Part shown: positions 8,575 to 16,572 of the stretch, piece by piece | Numbering within the stretch: the first letter of the stretch is position 1 | How the letters are laid out: each line of letters begins with the position of its first letter | From: Rhodococcus sp. OK302 | GTDB lineage: Bacteria; Actinomycetota; Actinomycetes; Mycobacteriales; Mycobacteriaceae | Assembly (NCBI RefSeq): GCF_002245895.1 | Contig: NZ_NPJZ01000001.1 | Location: forward strand, 2,020,501 to 2,084,500 | Reading direction: 5' to 3' | DNA length: 64,000 bases | The notes under the pieces: model-generated | Databases searched by the model: none | Told to the model about the DNA's origin: nothing | Seen by the model: only the letters and a program-made list of their open reading frames with translations | Program-made: the position numbers and the translations under genes

Positions 8575-9506
8575 GAGGCGCTCCTGGATCTGGTGGTGTT
8601 GTCGGTTCTTGTCTCGAGTTCGCGAATGAGCTGCTGTGTCTGCGTATCCCGCGCCAGATAGCTGTCGGCGAGGATGTTGACGAAGCCGCGGCCCCACGCC
8701 CACGGTTCCCAGGCAGCGGGCGCCAGCGTTCTGCCGGCGCGGCGCGCGATGGCGTCGGCGATCACTGTTGCCGCGCGCTCCGGGGAGATCCGGTGACGCA
8801 GCGGACCGGGAAGCATCGCGTCAAGTTTGCGTCCGATCTCGTCATCGTCGAGCGTCGCCCGCGCCAGTTTTGTATCGACCATTCCGAAGTAAGCGACACC
8901 GGCAGTTGCGCCGCGACCGGCTACTTCCAAACGTAGTGCGCGGCCGAGAGCTTCGACCCCGGCCTTGCTGATCATGTACGACGCCCCGCCAACCCCCGGC
9001 GCAAACGATGCTGCCGACGACACGACAACGATGTGCCCGCGATTGCGAACGACCTCGTCGATCAGTGGATGCACGGTGTTGAACACACCGATCAGATTGA
9101 CATCGATGACCCGGTCGAATTCAGCCGGGTCGATCTGCCTCAATGTTGCCGGGGGAGGCGTGATTCCGGCATTAGCCACCACCACGTCGACTCGTCCGAG
9201 TTGGGTCACCACGGAATTCGCGGCTGCCCTCATGGCCTCCCGATCGCGAACGTCGGCCGTCACCGTTACTGCTCGCTCCGAACCCAACTCGGCCTTGGCT
9301 GCAGCGAGCGACGATCCATTCACATCGACGAGCGCCACAGTTGCGCCGCGCGAGTGCACTGTGCGAGCCAGGGCCAATCCGATGCCGTCCCCGCCGCCGG
9401 TGATCAGGACGACCTTTCCGGAGAGGTCGTAGTCGACTCGCCTACCCGGCAACGGAATTCCGAGATCCCGGACCGTGCCCGTCACTGCTGACCAGCGTCC
9501 TGTCAT
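8571..9506 (-). CDS. Short-chain dehydrogenase/reductase (SadH-like)
   Basis: The 311-residue SDR has the Rossmann motif TGGGDGIG at about residue 36, NAG in VVVANAGITPP, the catalytic serine in VSSAASFAPG, and Tyr/Lys in SYMISKAGVEALG. An N-terminal extension of ~28 residues precedes the fold. It should oxidise an alcohol or reduce a carbonyl with NAD(P). It resembles the SDR of the mycobacterial mymA operon (Rv3085 group), also found beside a flavin monooxygenase and an acyl-CoA ligase. The gene starts 4 bp after the aldehyde dehydrogenase stop and overlaps fadD, so it sits inside a compact operon. Confidence 0.92.
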   Translation of the reverse strand: MTGRWSAVTGTVRDLGIPLPGRRVDYDLSGKVVLITGGGDGIGLALARTVHSRGATVALVDVNGSSLAAAKAELGSERAVTVTADVRDREAMRAAANSVVTQLGRVDVVVANAGITPPPATLRQIDPAEFDRVIDVNLIGVFNTVHPLIDEVVRNRGHIVVVSSAASFAPGVGGASYMISKAGVEALGRALRLEVAGRGATAGVAYFGMVDTKLARATLDDDEIGRKLDAMLPGPLRHRISPERAATVIADAIARRAGRTLAPAAWEPWAWGRGFVNILADSYLARDTQTQQLIRELETRTDNTTRSRSAS

Positions 9507-9510
9507 CTTT

Positions 9511-10994
9511 TCAGTGCCTTCCGTGTAGTGCGCGAATGAGAACCTTGACCAGCGAATCGATTCGGGCGGTACGACGGAATGTCGTCAGCGGTAGCAACGA
9601 GGGGAAACGCTGGCGGCTCGAGGCCCGCGCGTAGGTGAATTCCTTGAGTCCGTCGGCGCCGTGGACACGTCCGAATCCGGACTCGCCGACACCACCGAGC
9701 GGAAGGCTGGGAATTGCGGCGTACATGACGTATGAATTCACCGAAGCGCCTCCGGACCGAATCCGGTCTGCGATGGCAACGCCGTTCTTGCTGAATACGC
9801 TGAGCCCTAGCGCATATCGCGACGCGTTGGTGTGCATGATCGCCTCGTCCATGGTGCGGACTTTGGTGATGGTCATTGTCGGACCGAAGGTTTCTTCGGT
9901 GACGGCAAGGCTGTCTTCGGGCACGTCGACCAGAATTGTCGGCTGTACGTATTGGCCTGAGATGGAACCAGGCCCGCCGAGGACTACTCGTCCACCCTTG
10001 GCAACCGCGTCCGTCAGATGACGGCGGATGATATCCACCTGCGACGGCATCGTGATGGGGCCGATCTTGTCCTGCGCGCCCGAGCCTGCGCGGATCTTCG
10101 ACGCCAAAGCAATTGTTTTGTCGAGGAACTCGTCGTAGACGTCTTCGTGCACGTAGACACGCTCGATGCCGAGACAGGTCTGACCCGAGTTGGACAGGGC
10201 GCCCCAGACTGCGGCATCTGCCGCAGCATCGACGTTGCCGGTCGAGTCGAGAATCAACGCGTCTTTGCCGCCGCACTCCATGAGTACGGGAGTGAGAGTC
10301 TCGGCGCACGCTGCCATTACCTTTTTGCCGGTCGCCGTAGATCCGGTGAAACCGATCTTGTCCACGCCGGACCGGCATAACTCTGCTCCGACAGATCCGT
10401 CTCCGGTGATCACCTGCAGTACCGAATGCTCGGGTACGACTTCCGCGAAGACACGCCCCAACCACTCGCCGACACCCGGCGCGAACTCGCTCGGCTTGTA
10501 GACCACGGCATTGCCGGCAGCCAGGGCAAACGAAATGGATCCCAGCGGAGTGAAAATCGGATAGTTCCACGGGCCGATCACCCCGACCACACCGAGTGGC
10601 CGGTACTCCAGGCTCGCAGCCTGATTGATCGTGAGCAAGCTCGATCGGACCGACCGTCGACCGAGCACCTTGCCCGCATTCTTCGACGCCCAGGCGAGGT
10701 GCTCGGGCTCGATCGGACCGACCGTCGACCGAGCACCTTGCCCGCATTCTTCGACGCCCAGGCGAGGTGCTCGAGAGCCATCGCAATTTCGAGCATCGCG
10801 TCGGGGCGCGGCTTACCCATCTCGAGATGAATGACCTCCGCTAGTTCCGGTGCTCGGCGTGCGATGATTCCGCGCCACCGGTCCAGGAGTTGGGCGCGCT
10901 CGTTAAATGCCAGTCCGGCCCACCACGTAGCAGCGACACGAGCAATGCGAACGGCGTCGGCCACATCGGTGCCGCGTTCGATAGTTGTCTTCAT
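9511..10994 (-). pseudogene. Aldehyde dehydrogenase gene frameshifted by a 68-bp tandem duplication
   Basis: Two overlapping frames together encode one aldehyde dehydrogenase. The N-terminal part starts at ATG 10994 (MKTTIERGTDV) and runs in frame to about 10710. The C-terminal part runs from about 10670 to 9511 and contains the NAD-binding and catalytic segments (GPWNYP, GFTGSTATGKKV, MECGGKDA with the general base Glu, NSGQTCLG with the nucleophile Cys). Between them a 67-bp sequence occurs twice with a period of 68. The span is 1484 bp, not a multiple of three; removing one unit gives 1416 bp and an uninterrupted 471-residue enzyme reading across KVLGRRSVRSSLLTINQAAS. As written, translation stops after about 138 residues. 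The break may be a real recent mutation or an assembly error. Confidence 0.88.
10639..10773. repeat. Tandem duplication, 2 copies, period 68 bp
   Basis: Positions 10639-10705 and 10707-10773 are identical over 67 bases (each begins GCTCGATCGGACCGACC and ends GAGGTGCTCG) with one base between. The flanking bases differ at once on both sides. Because 68 is not a multiple of three, the duplication shifts the reading frame of the aldehyde dehydrogenase. Confidence 0.97.
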
Positions 10995-11494
10995 CTCCGG
11001 ACTCCTTGGCGTGCGTGGACAATGGCGCCTTGCGCCCATCCCTTGGTGACACGGTGGAGGACCGGCCGTGAGAGCGCGAGGGCCGGCGAGAACCAGCGCT
11101 GTGGTTCTACGGCAAAGGTCCAGGTGAGGCGGCTTCCGCCCGGAATCTGTTGCACCAGGACGTCTTCGGCGAACTTGCGGAATCCGGGAAGTGAGGAAGC
11201 CTCGACATAGAATGACATCTGCGTTCCTTCGTCCCAGCGAAAGAACTTTTCGTTCAGCGAAGCAACACCGCCGGCGGCTTCTACAACGCGAGTCGAGCCC
11301 ACCCCGAACGGCCTGGTGGAGGTCCAGTCTGCCCGTGTGAGTCCACGCGCCCAGGACGCCAGTGCGTCATCGGCAGTCAATGTGCGCCAGAGGCTTTCGG
11401 GATCCACGTCACTCTCGATCGCGTGAACGATCTTGATCGGTGCGGATTGGAAGAATGCGCCGTCTGCCTGTTCGAGGGCGTAGGAGCGCTTCAC
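10991..11494 (-). CDS. SRPBCC (START/Bet v1-like) protein
   Basis: The 167-residue protein has the helix-grip pattern of SRPBCC ligand-binding proteins. An opening strand (IKIVHAIESDVDPESLWRTL) is followed by WARGLTRADW, paired strands with TQMSFYVEAS, a strand GSRLTWTFAVEP, and a long C-terminal helix. Members bind hydrophobic ligands or act as aromatase/cyclase-like proteins; here it may hold or present an operon substrate. The gene overlaps the preceding reductase and the following dehydrogenase by 4 bp each, so it is co-translated with them. Confidence 0.82.
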   Translation of the reverse strand: MKRSYALEQADGAFFQSAPIKIVHAIESDVDPESLWRTLTADDALASWARGLTRADWTSTRPFGVGSTRVVEAAGGVASLNEKFFRWDEGTQMSFYVEASSLPGFRKFAEDVLVQQIPGGSRLTWTFAVEPQRWFSPALALSRPVLHRVTKGWAQGAIVHARQGVRR

Positions 11495-12573
11495 AGGTCC
11501 AACACCAAACTTCCACCGGTAGCGCGTGATTGGCAGGTCAGCATGAATTCGCTCCGTTCAGTGTCGGTGAGCAAGGTATCGCGGTGATCGACGTTTCCGG
11601 AGAGAACGTGCACTTTGCATGTTCCGCAGAATCCCTGCTGACAGGAGTAGGCGACGCCCGGGAGGACGCGTCTGACGGCTGCCAAGGTGCTCTCCTTGGC
11701 GCCCACGTCGACGGTGACACCAGTTTTGGCCAGGTGCACAGTGAACTCGTTTCCGTCCACCACCGGCAGCGGGGAAAAGCGTTCGCTGTGCAGGGAACCG
11801 GTTGGGTTGACGGCCACCATGACTTCACGTGCCGAGGACATCAGCGGCGTCGGACCGCAGATATACACCGCAGCGCCCGGCGTGGAAGCGGAGACTATCG
11901 ATGCGATATCGGGTAGTCCGAACTCGTCGTCGGGTCGAATCGTGACCTGTCCGCTGGTGCAGTCCGCGATCTCGTCGAGGAACGGCATCGTGGCCCGAGA
12001 TCGGCCGAGATAGTCCAAGCTCCACGGTATTCCACGCTCGTGGCAGCGCCGAATCATGGGGAGAATGGGTGTGATGCCGATTCCGCCGGCAATGAACAGG
12101 TACGACGGTGCTTCGACGAGAGGGAAGGCGTTTCGTGGCCCGCGGACATTCAATTGGATGCCAGGCGCAACGTCGTGGTGAATCTCGCGGGATCCGCCGT
12201 TGCCGTCGGCGATGCGCCGCACCGCAATCCGATAGCAAGACAGATCGCTGGGATCTCCGCACAGTGAATACTGCCGCTGCTTGCCGGAGGGCAGGAGGAC
12301 GTCGAGATGTGCTCCGGGAATCCACGCCGGAAGGGCTTCTCCGCCGGGAGCAGTCAGGGTAATGCTGACAACGTCCTCGCATTCCGACTGTACCGACGAC
12401 ACATCGAGCAACATGTCGAACCCGCTGTAGCGAACGGGTTTCGGACGGGAAAGCAGCGGCGCCGCGGCACTGGCGGCAAAGATGCGTCGGTAGGCATCCG
12501 TCGCCTGAGCCGCCAGTCGAAGCGACCGGGGTGGGTCGAAAGACGTGGCGTTGTCAGCCTTGGTCTTGTTCAT
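11491..12573 (-). CDS. PDR/VanB-type flavin reductase with C-terminal 2Fe-2S ferredoxin domain
   Basis: The 360-residue protein has the phthalate-dioxygenase-reductase order. A flavin-binding barrel comes first (RQYSLCGDP near residue 115), then an NAD-binding domain (LFIAGGIGITPILPMI and YICGPTPLM), then a plant-type ferredoxin domain at the C-terminus with cluster cysteines in SCQQGFCGTCKVHV and MLTCQS. Such reductases pass electrons from NAD(P)H to a partner oxygenase. The partner may be the PF10118 di-metal protein encoded just upstream, or an oxygenase elsewhere; the flavin monooxygenase of the operon normally needs no reductase. A ~50-residue N-terminal extension precedes the barrel. 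Confidence 0.92.
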   Translation of the reverse strand: MNKTKADNATSFDPPRSLRLAAQATDAYRRIFAASAAAPLLSRPKPVRYSGFDMLLDVSSVQSECEDVVSITLTAPGGEALPAWIPGAHLDVLLPSGKQRQYSLCGDPSDLSCYRIAVRRIADGNGGSREIHHDVAPGIQLNVRGPRNAFPLVEAPSYLFIAGGIGITPILPMIRRCHERGIPWSLDYLGRSRATMPFLDEIADCTSGQVTIRPDDEFGLPDIASIVSASTPGAAVYICGPTPLMSSAREVMVAVNPTGSLHSERFSPLPVVDGNEFTVHLAKTGVTVDVGAKESTLAAVRRVLPGVAYSCQQGFCGTCKVHVLSGNVDHRDTLLTDTERSEFMLTCQSRATGGSLVLDL

Positions 12574-12586
12574 CCGTAAGCCCTTT

Positions 12587-13504
12587 TCAGGAGGAGTGAT
12601 TCGCGGCAGGCGAACGCGCGAGATAGCGCATCGCGACGTCCATGTCGCCGATCTGTGACGGGTGAAAACTCGGTCGCAGGTAGGGAGGCATTTCGGTGAT
12701 CAAGAACTTGAGATTGGGTACCAGACCGCGACGCGTCGCGCTGATCAATTGCACAGGCCAGAAGTGGCCCTTGGCTTTTGACGGATCCTGGCGGAACAGA
12801 TAATTCATCGATGCACCGAACAGCACGATCAGGGTGAAGCTGGCGAGCAGTGCCGTTCGGACGCGCCGCGCGTAGCTGCCGTCGACGTACATATAGGCGT
12901 CGAAAGCGACGTTGCGGTGTTCCACTTCTTCGGCGCCGTGCCATTTGACCATGTCCAGCATCACCGGGTGCATGCCGGCGTTTTCCAATGCCGGATCGGT
13001 GAGCAGCCATTCGCCGAAGACCGCGGTGAAGTGCTCCATCGCAGCGAACAAGCCCAAGCGCTCACAGAGCCACGCGTGCTTGGCTTTTCCGCTCAAACCC
13101 TTGTCACCCAGGATCTTGTCCACCAGCCAATCCATGCGGCTCGACATCGGTTCCATGTTCATGCCGAGTTCGGCAAGGTGCTCACGCGCGCCCTTGTGCG
13201 ACGACGCGTGGGTTGCTTCCTGGCCGACGAAACCCACTACTTCCTCGTGTAGCCGAGGATCCTCGATGAGCGGTAGAGCTTCGGCAAGAGTGGCGGACAT
13301 AGCGCGCTCGCCCTCGGGAAGGACCAGATGCATGAAGTTGATGACGTGGGTGACCATCGGTTCGTTCGGAACATAGTGCAGCGGTACACCGTCCCAGTCG
13401 AATTCGACGTCGCGCGCAGCGATTGCGTGAGCCTCGTCCGTATAGCGGCGGGCCCCGGTCGCGGCTACGACGGGCTTACCTCGAAAAGTCTTGATTCCGA
13501 GCAT
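12587..13504 (-). CDS. Metal-dependent hydrolase family protein (PF10118), probable di-metal helical enzyme
   Basis: The 305-residue protein matches the PF10118 family. Carboxylate-histidine pairs typical of a ferritin-like metal site are visible in GQEATHASSHKGAREHL and in WHGAEEVEHRNVAFD. A hydrophobic segment around residues 218-236 (ALLASFTLIVLFGASMNYL) suggests membrane association. Although named hydrolase, the E..H motifs resemble di-iron oxygenases, and the adjacent gene encodes an iron-sulfur reductase that could serve it; this pairing is inference. The ATG at 13504 is chosen because it overlaps the stop of the monooxygenase; the frame upstream of it lies within that gene. Confidence 0.85.
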   Translation of the reverse strand: MLGIKTFRGKPVVAATGARRYTDEAHAIAARDVEFDWDGVPLHYVPNEPMVTHVINFMHLVLPEGERAMSATLAEALPLIEDPRLHEEVVGFVGQEATHASSHKGAREHLAELGMNMEPMSSRMDWLVDKILGDKGLSGKAKHAWLCERLGLFAAMEHFTAVFGEWLLTDPALENAGMHPVMLDMVKWHGAEEVEHRNVAFDAYMYVDGSYARRVRTALLASFTLIVLFGASMNYLFRQDPSKAKGHFWPVQLISATRRGLVPNLKFLITEMPPYLRPSFHPSQIGDMDVAMRYLARSPAANHSS

Positions 13505-15117
13505 CACTGGCTCCTCACGGATTCTCTGAAATTCCCCGTCGCTTCGCTCGCCGCGTCGACATTCCCCGTCGCTTCGCTCGCCGCGTCGAAATTCCCCGTC
13601 GCTTCGACGACCGGCCATCGGCGCTCGTAATGCGTCAGATCGGCTCGTCGGGTTCGGGCGCGGAAAGATCGGTTGAATCCTCCGTAGAACGTGAAGTTGC
13701 GGCCGCCGTCGACGAGGTAGTAGCTGCTGCAACCACCGGTGTTCCACACGCTGGTCGCGAGCCGCCGATCTGTCTCGTCCACGAACTGCTGCTGGACGTC
13801 GGCACGCACGTCGATGGTGCGAATTCCCTGCTCGTCCATCTGTTGTACGCAACTCGAGATGTATTCAACCTGAGCCTCGATGGTGACGACCTGCGAGGTG
13901 TACACCACCGAGTTGGGTCCGAGGATCATGAAGAAGTTGGGAAAACCGTTGATCGTCGTACCCAGGAAAGCCTCGGCGCTGCCGTTCCACGCCTCGGCGA
14001 TGCTGCGCCCGTCGCGGCCCTTGATGATGCCGAACGACGGGTTGTCGCCCATCTTGAAACCGGTTCCCATGATGATGGTGTCGACTTCGTGGAGTGCGCC
14101 GTCGGCGGTGACGATTCCGTTCGAACGAACTTCCGTGATGCCGTCGGTTACGACATCGACATTGCTTGAAGCCAGCGCGGGATAGTAGGCATTGGAGAAG
14201 GTCGGACGCTTGCATCCGAATGTGAACTGGGGGAGTAGCTTTGCGCGCAATTGGGGATCGCGGACTTGACGACGCAGATGTGCGCGGCCCAGGGCGCCCA
14301 AACCTTTCAGCAAAGCAGGTTTGTACACGAACCCCGGAACCATGGCTTCTTGCAACAGATCGAGGCTTTTCCGAGCGATGCGCTGGGCAGCCGGTACGCG
14401 CTCGAACAGGGTGCTGGGCCAACCGGTCATCGGCTGATCGGGATGAGGCAGGATCCACGTGGGTGTTCGCTGGAAGACGGTTAACGCCTGGGCGATCGGT
14501 TGTAGCCGCGGAATGATCTGAACTGCCGAAGCGCCCGTGCCTACTACGGCGATGCGTTCACCGTTCAAATCATGGTCGTGGTTCCAGTCTGCGGTGTGGA
14601 ATACCTGGCCCTCGAAGGAATCGAGTCCCGGCAAGTTCGGCACGGCCGGCGCACTGAAAGGGCCGGTAGCGCCAACCAGGAACTGAGCTTCCCAGATGCA
14701 ATCCTCAGTGTGTACCCGCCAGAGTTGTTTGTCTTCGTCCCACGACGCGTCCGTGACCTCCTGGCCGCAGTGCAGTCGATCTTCGAGACCGAATTTCCGC
14801 ACACAATCGCGGAGGTAGTCGTAGATCTCCGGTTGCAGCGGGTACAGGCGGGTCCAGTTGGGATTTGGGGCAAACGAGAAGGAATACAGAATGGACGGGA
14901 TATCGCACTGTGCGCCAGGGTAGGTGTTGACCTGCCACGTTCCGCCGGGTTCTTGGGCACGTTCGAGGATGACGAAGTCGTCGATCCCAGCCTGTGTGAG
15001 GCGAACAGCAGTGCCGATCCCGCCGAAGCCGGCTCCGATGACAACCACTCGGGTGCGGCGAGTTCTCGAGTCATCTCGAGGAGTGGCTTGCTTCGAGGTT
15101 GTGTCGATCTCAACCAT
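13504..15117 (-). CDS. Flavin-containing/Baeyer-Villiger-type monooxygenase (MymA/EthA-like)
   Basis: The 537-residue flavoprotein has two dinucleotide-binding motifs (VVIGAGFGGIGTAVRL near residue 25 and IAVVGTGASAVQIIPRL near 190), with the segment FSAPAVPNLPGLDSFEGQVFHTADW between them holding the family fingerprint. MGTGF near residue 352 is also conserved. It should use FAD, NADPH and O2 to insert oxygen into a ketone or oxidise a soft nucleophile. It is the first gene of the operon, with AGGAGG at 15126-15131 upstream. The last ~40 residues are a repeat-derived tail (EATGNFDAAS units) that is unlikely to be part of the catalytic fold. Confidence 0.92.
   Translation of the reverse strand: MVEIDTTSKQATPRDDSRTRRTRVVVIGAGFGGIGTAVRLTQAGIDDFVILERAQEPGGTWQVNTYPGAQCDIPSILYSFSFAPNPNWTRLYPLQPEIYDYLRDCVRKFGLEDRLHCGQEVTDASWDEDKQLWRVHTEDCIWEAQFLVGATGPFSAPAVPNLPGLDSFEGQVFHTADWNHDHDLNGERIAVVGTGASAVQIIPRLQPIAQALTVFQRTPTWILPHPDQPMTGWPSTLFERVPAAQRIARKSLDLLQEAMVPGFVYKPALLKGLGALGRAHLRRQVRDPQLRAKLLPQFTFGCKRPTFSNAYYPALASSNVDVVTDGITEVRSNGIVTADGALHEVDTIIMGTGFKMGDNPSFGIIKGRDGRSIAEAWNGSAEAFLGTTINGFPNFFMILGPNSVVYTSQVVTIEAQVEYISSCVQQMDEQGIRTIDVRADVQQQFVDETDRRLATSVWNTGGCSSYYLVDGGRNFTFYGGFNRSFRARTRRADLTHYERRWPVVEATGNFDAASEATGNVDAASEATGNFRESVRSQ
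13531..13606. repeat. 30-bp tandem repeat, about 2.5 copies, in the 3' end of the monooxygenase gene
   Basis: Units at 13531-13560 and 13561-13590 differ by one base, and a partial third unit runs to about 13606. Each starts ATTCCCCGTCGCTTCG. The period is 10 codons, so the reading frame is kept, and it adds EATGN(F/V)DAAS repeats to the C-terminus. Confidence 0.93.
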
Positions 15118-15166
15118 GTGTGACGCCTCCTGATTGGTGCGCGAACAACTGAACGAAGAGTAAGTC

Positions 15167-15184
15167 TGACATCAGGTGATGTCA
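15167..15184. promoter_or_regulatory. Operator palindrome 1 between the monooxygenase operon and the TetR pair
   Basis: TGACATCAGGTGATGTCA is a perfect 8+2+8 palindrome 50 bp upstream of the monooxygenase start. The same architecture recurs at 15214-15231, and a half-site TTGATGTCA lies between them at 15192-15200. The size and position fit a TetR-family operator controlling both divergent transcripts. Confidence 0.7.
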
Positions 15185-15213
15185 ACAGCGGTTGATGTCA
15201 GAATTGGAATTGT

Positions 15214-15231
15214 TGACAGATGGTGATGTCA
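15214..15231. promoter_or_regulatory. Operator palindrome 2 (imperfect copy)
   Basis: TGACAGATGGTGATGTCA shares 15 of 18 positions with the site at 15167-15184 and keeps the TGACA...TGTCA ends. The two sites are 47 bp apart, and this one is 59 bp upstream of the first TetR gene. Confidence 0.6.
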
Positions 15232-15289
15232 GTTATGGAATGGATAACCTGAGGCCCTGGCTATCGCGCCGGAGTGAGAACATGGAGAC

Positions 15290-15946
15290 ATGACGGACAC
15301 CGAGACTGCACGCAGTGGCCCGAGACGGTGGCGTGGTCTGGAACCGGAAGATCGACGCGCTGCGCGGCGTGCTCAGCTGATCGAAGCCGGAATGCAGATT
15401 ATGGGCACCGAAGGCGCTGCTGCGGCCACCATGCGCGCGACGTGCCGCGAAGCTGCGCTGACCGAGCGGTACTTCTACGAGAGCTTCGGTAGCCGGGACG
15501 AACTGCTGGTCGCGGTACTCGACGAGGTTGTTCTCGGCGCGCGAGACACAATTCTGGCCGCCCTCGAAACCGCACCCGTCGAACCACCCTTGCTGATTCG
15601 ACATGTTGTCAAGGCCTTTACCGCCTACGTCACCAAGGACCCGCGGCGCGGCCGCATCATGTTTGTCGAATCCCAGGCCGAACCTGCCCTGTGGGACCGT
15701 GGCCGGGAATTGATGGCAGAGTTCACCAACCCGATTTCCTTCGCGCTCGAAGCGATGTACGGCGGCGAGAAGCGCGATGCCGTCAACTCCGAACTCAACT
15801 CGGTCGGACTGTTCGGGGCACTCGCGTTCATCTATCAGGCGCACACTCAGTCCTCCAAGATCTCGCGCAAGCGTCTGGTGGAGCACATCTCGCTGATGAT
15901 CGAGGCGCAGGCGAGGGTGAACAGCACTCCGGCGGGCAAGGCGTGA
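15290..15946 (+). CDS. TetR-family regulator (first of an overlapping pair)
   Basis: The 218-residue protein has a TetR DNA-binding domain at about residues 25-75 with the helix-turn-helix segment ATMRATCREAALTERYFYESFGSRDELL. The C-terminal ligand domain is divergent. It is transcribed away from the monooxygenase operon across a region with two matching palindromes, so it is the best candidate for the local repressor. A GAACAT hexamer ends 7 nt before the ATG, allowing a leaderless start. Its stop overlaps the start of a second TetR gene. Confidence 0.9.
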   Translation: MTDTETARSGPRRWRGLEPEDRRAARRAQLIEAGMQIMGTEGAAAATMRATCREAALTERYFYESFGSRDELLVAVLDEVVLGARDTILAALETAPVEPPLLIRHVVKAFTAYVTKDPRRGRIMFVESQAEPALWDRGRELMAEFTNPISFALEAMYGGEKRDAVNSELNSVGLFGALAFIYQAHTQSSKISRKRLVEHISLMIEAQARVNSTPAGKA

Positions 15947-16572
15947 CCGGAAAACGGCTTGGCCCGCAAGACCGGCGCGAACAGATCATTGTCAGCGCCG
16001 CAGAGGTTTTCGAGAACAAGTCGTACGCCGACGTGTCGATGACGGAGTTGGCCAAGGCTGCCGGCGTCGGACGTCCACTCCTCAATCACTATTTCGGCTC
16101 CAAACGTGACCTCTACCTGGACGTCGTACGACGGTTTGTCTTCATCCCCGAATTGGCGGTCGAACGCCTTCCTGGCTCCACAAGTGCCGAGAAGCGCGTC
16201 GATGCCGTGATCGATCGCTGGCTCGACGTTGCCGGGCGGCACCGCGGCATGTGGATGTCCACGGTCATGTCCGACGATCTTCGACGTGACCCGGAAATGG
16301 ACCAGATTCTGCAGGATGCGGATTCTGTTGCGGCGCAGCGTATGATGGATGCCCTTGATCTGCGGCCGAGTGGCGAAGATGCGGCTAAGGTTCACGCTGC
16401 CATCGTCGCGTACGGCGGACTGGCAAAGGCTGCCAGCAAGCAGTGGCTTGTCACCGGGTTGCTGGAGCGTGAACAAGTGCACACGTTGTTGGTGGTCAGC
16501 TTGCTTGCCATCGTCCGCGACGTAATCCCCACTCTGGCAACGGATAATGGGGCTACAACGACCTCGCGATGA
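15943..16572 (+). CDS. TetR-family regulator (second of an overlapping pair)
   Basis: The 209-residue protein has its TetR helix-turn-helix at residues ~25-60 (VSMTELAKAAGVGRPLLNHYFGSKRDLYL). The GTG at 15943 overlaps the stop of the first regulator (GTGA), which fixes the start although the frame is open upstream. It differs clearly from the first protein, so this is not a simple local duplication. Two translationally coupled TetR proteins could act on different operators or form heterodimers; which is true cannot be told. The 3' end overlaps the convergent acyl-CoA dehydrogenase by 20 bp. Confidence 0.88.
   Translation: MTGKRLGPQDRREQIIVSAAEVFENKSYADVSMTELAKAAGVGRPLLNHYFGSKRDLYLDVVRRFVFIPELAVERLPGSTSAEKRVDAVIDRWLDVAGRHRGMWMSTVMSDDLRRDPEMDQILQDADSVAAQRMMDALDLRPSGEDAAKVHAAIVAYGGLAKAASKQWLVTGLLEREQVHTLLVVSLLAIVRDVIPTLATDNGATTTSR

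Noticed and set aside
9503..10786. 427-codon open frame overlapping the aldehyde dehydrogenase
   Set aside because: Arg-rich shadow frame prolonged by the 68-bp duplication; the other two frames carry the real enzyme.
10991..11494. SRPBCC gene considered as part of a polyketide aromatase system
   Set aside because: No polyketide synthase genes are present; its operon is oxidative and catabolic.
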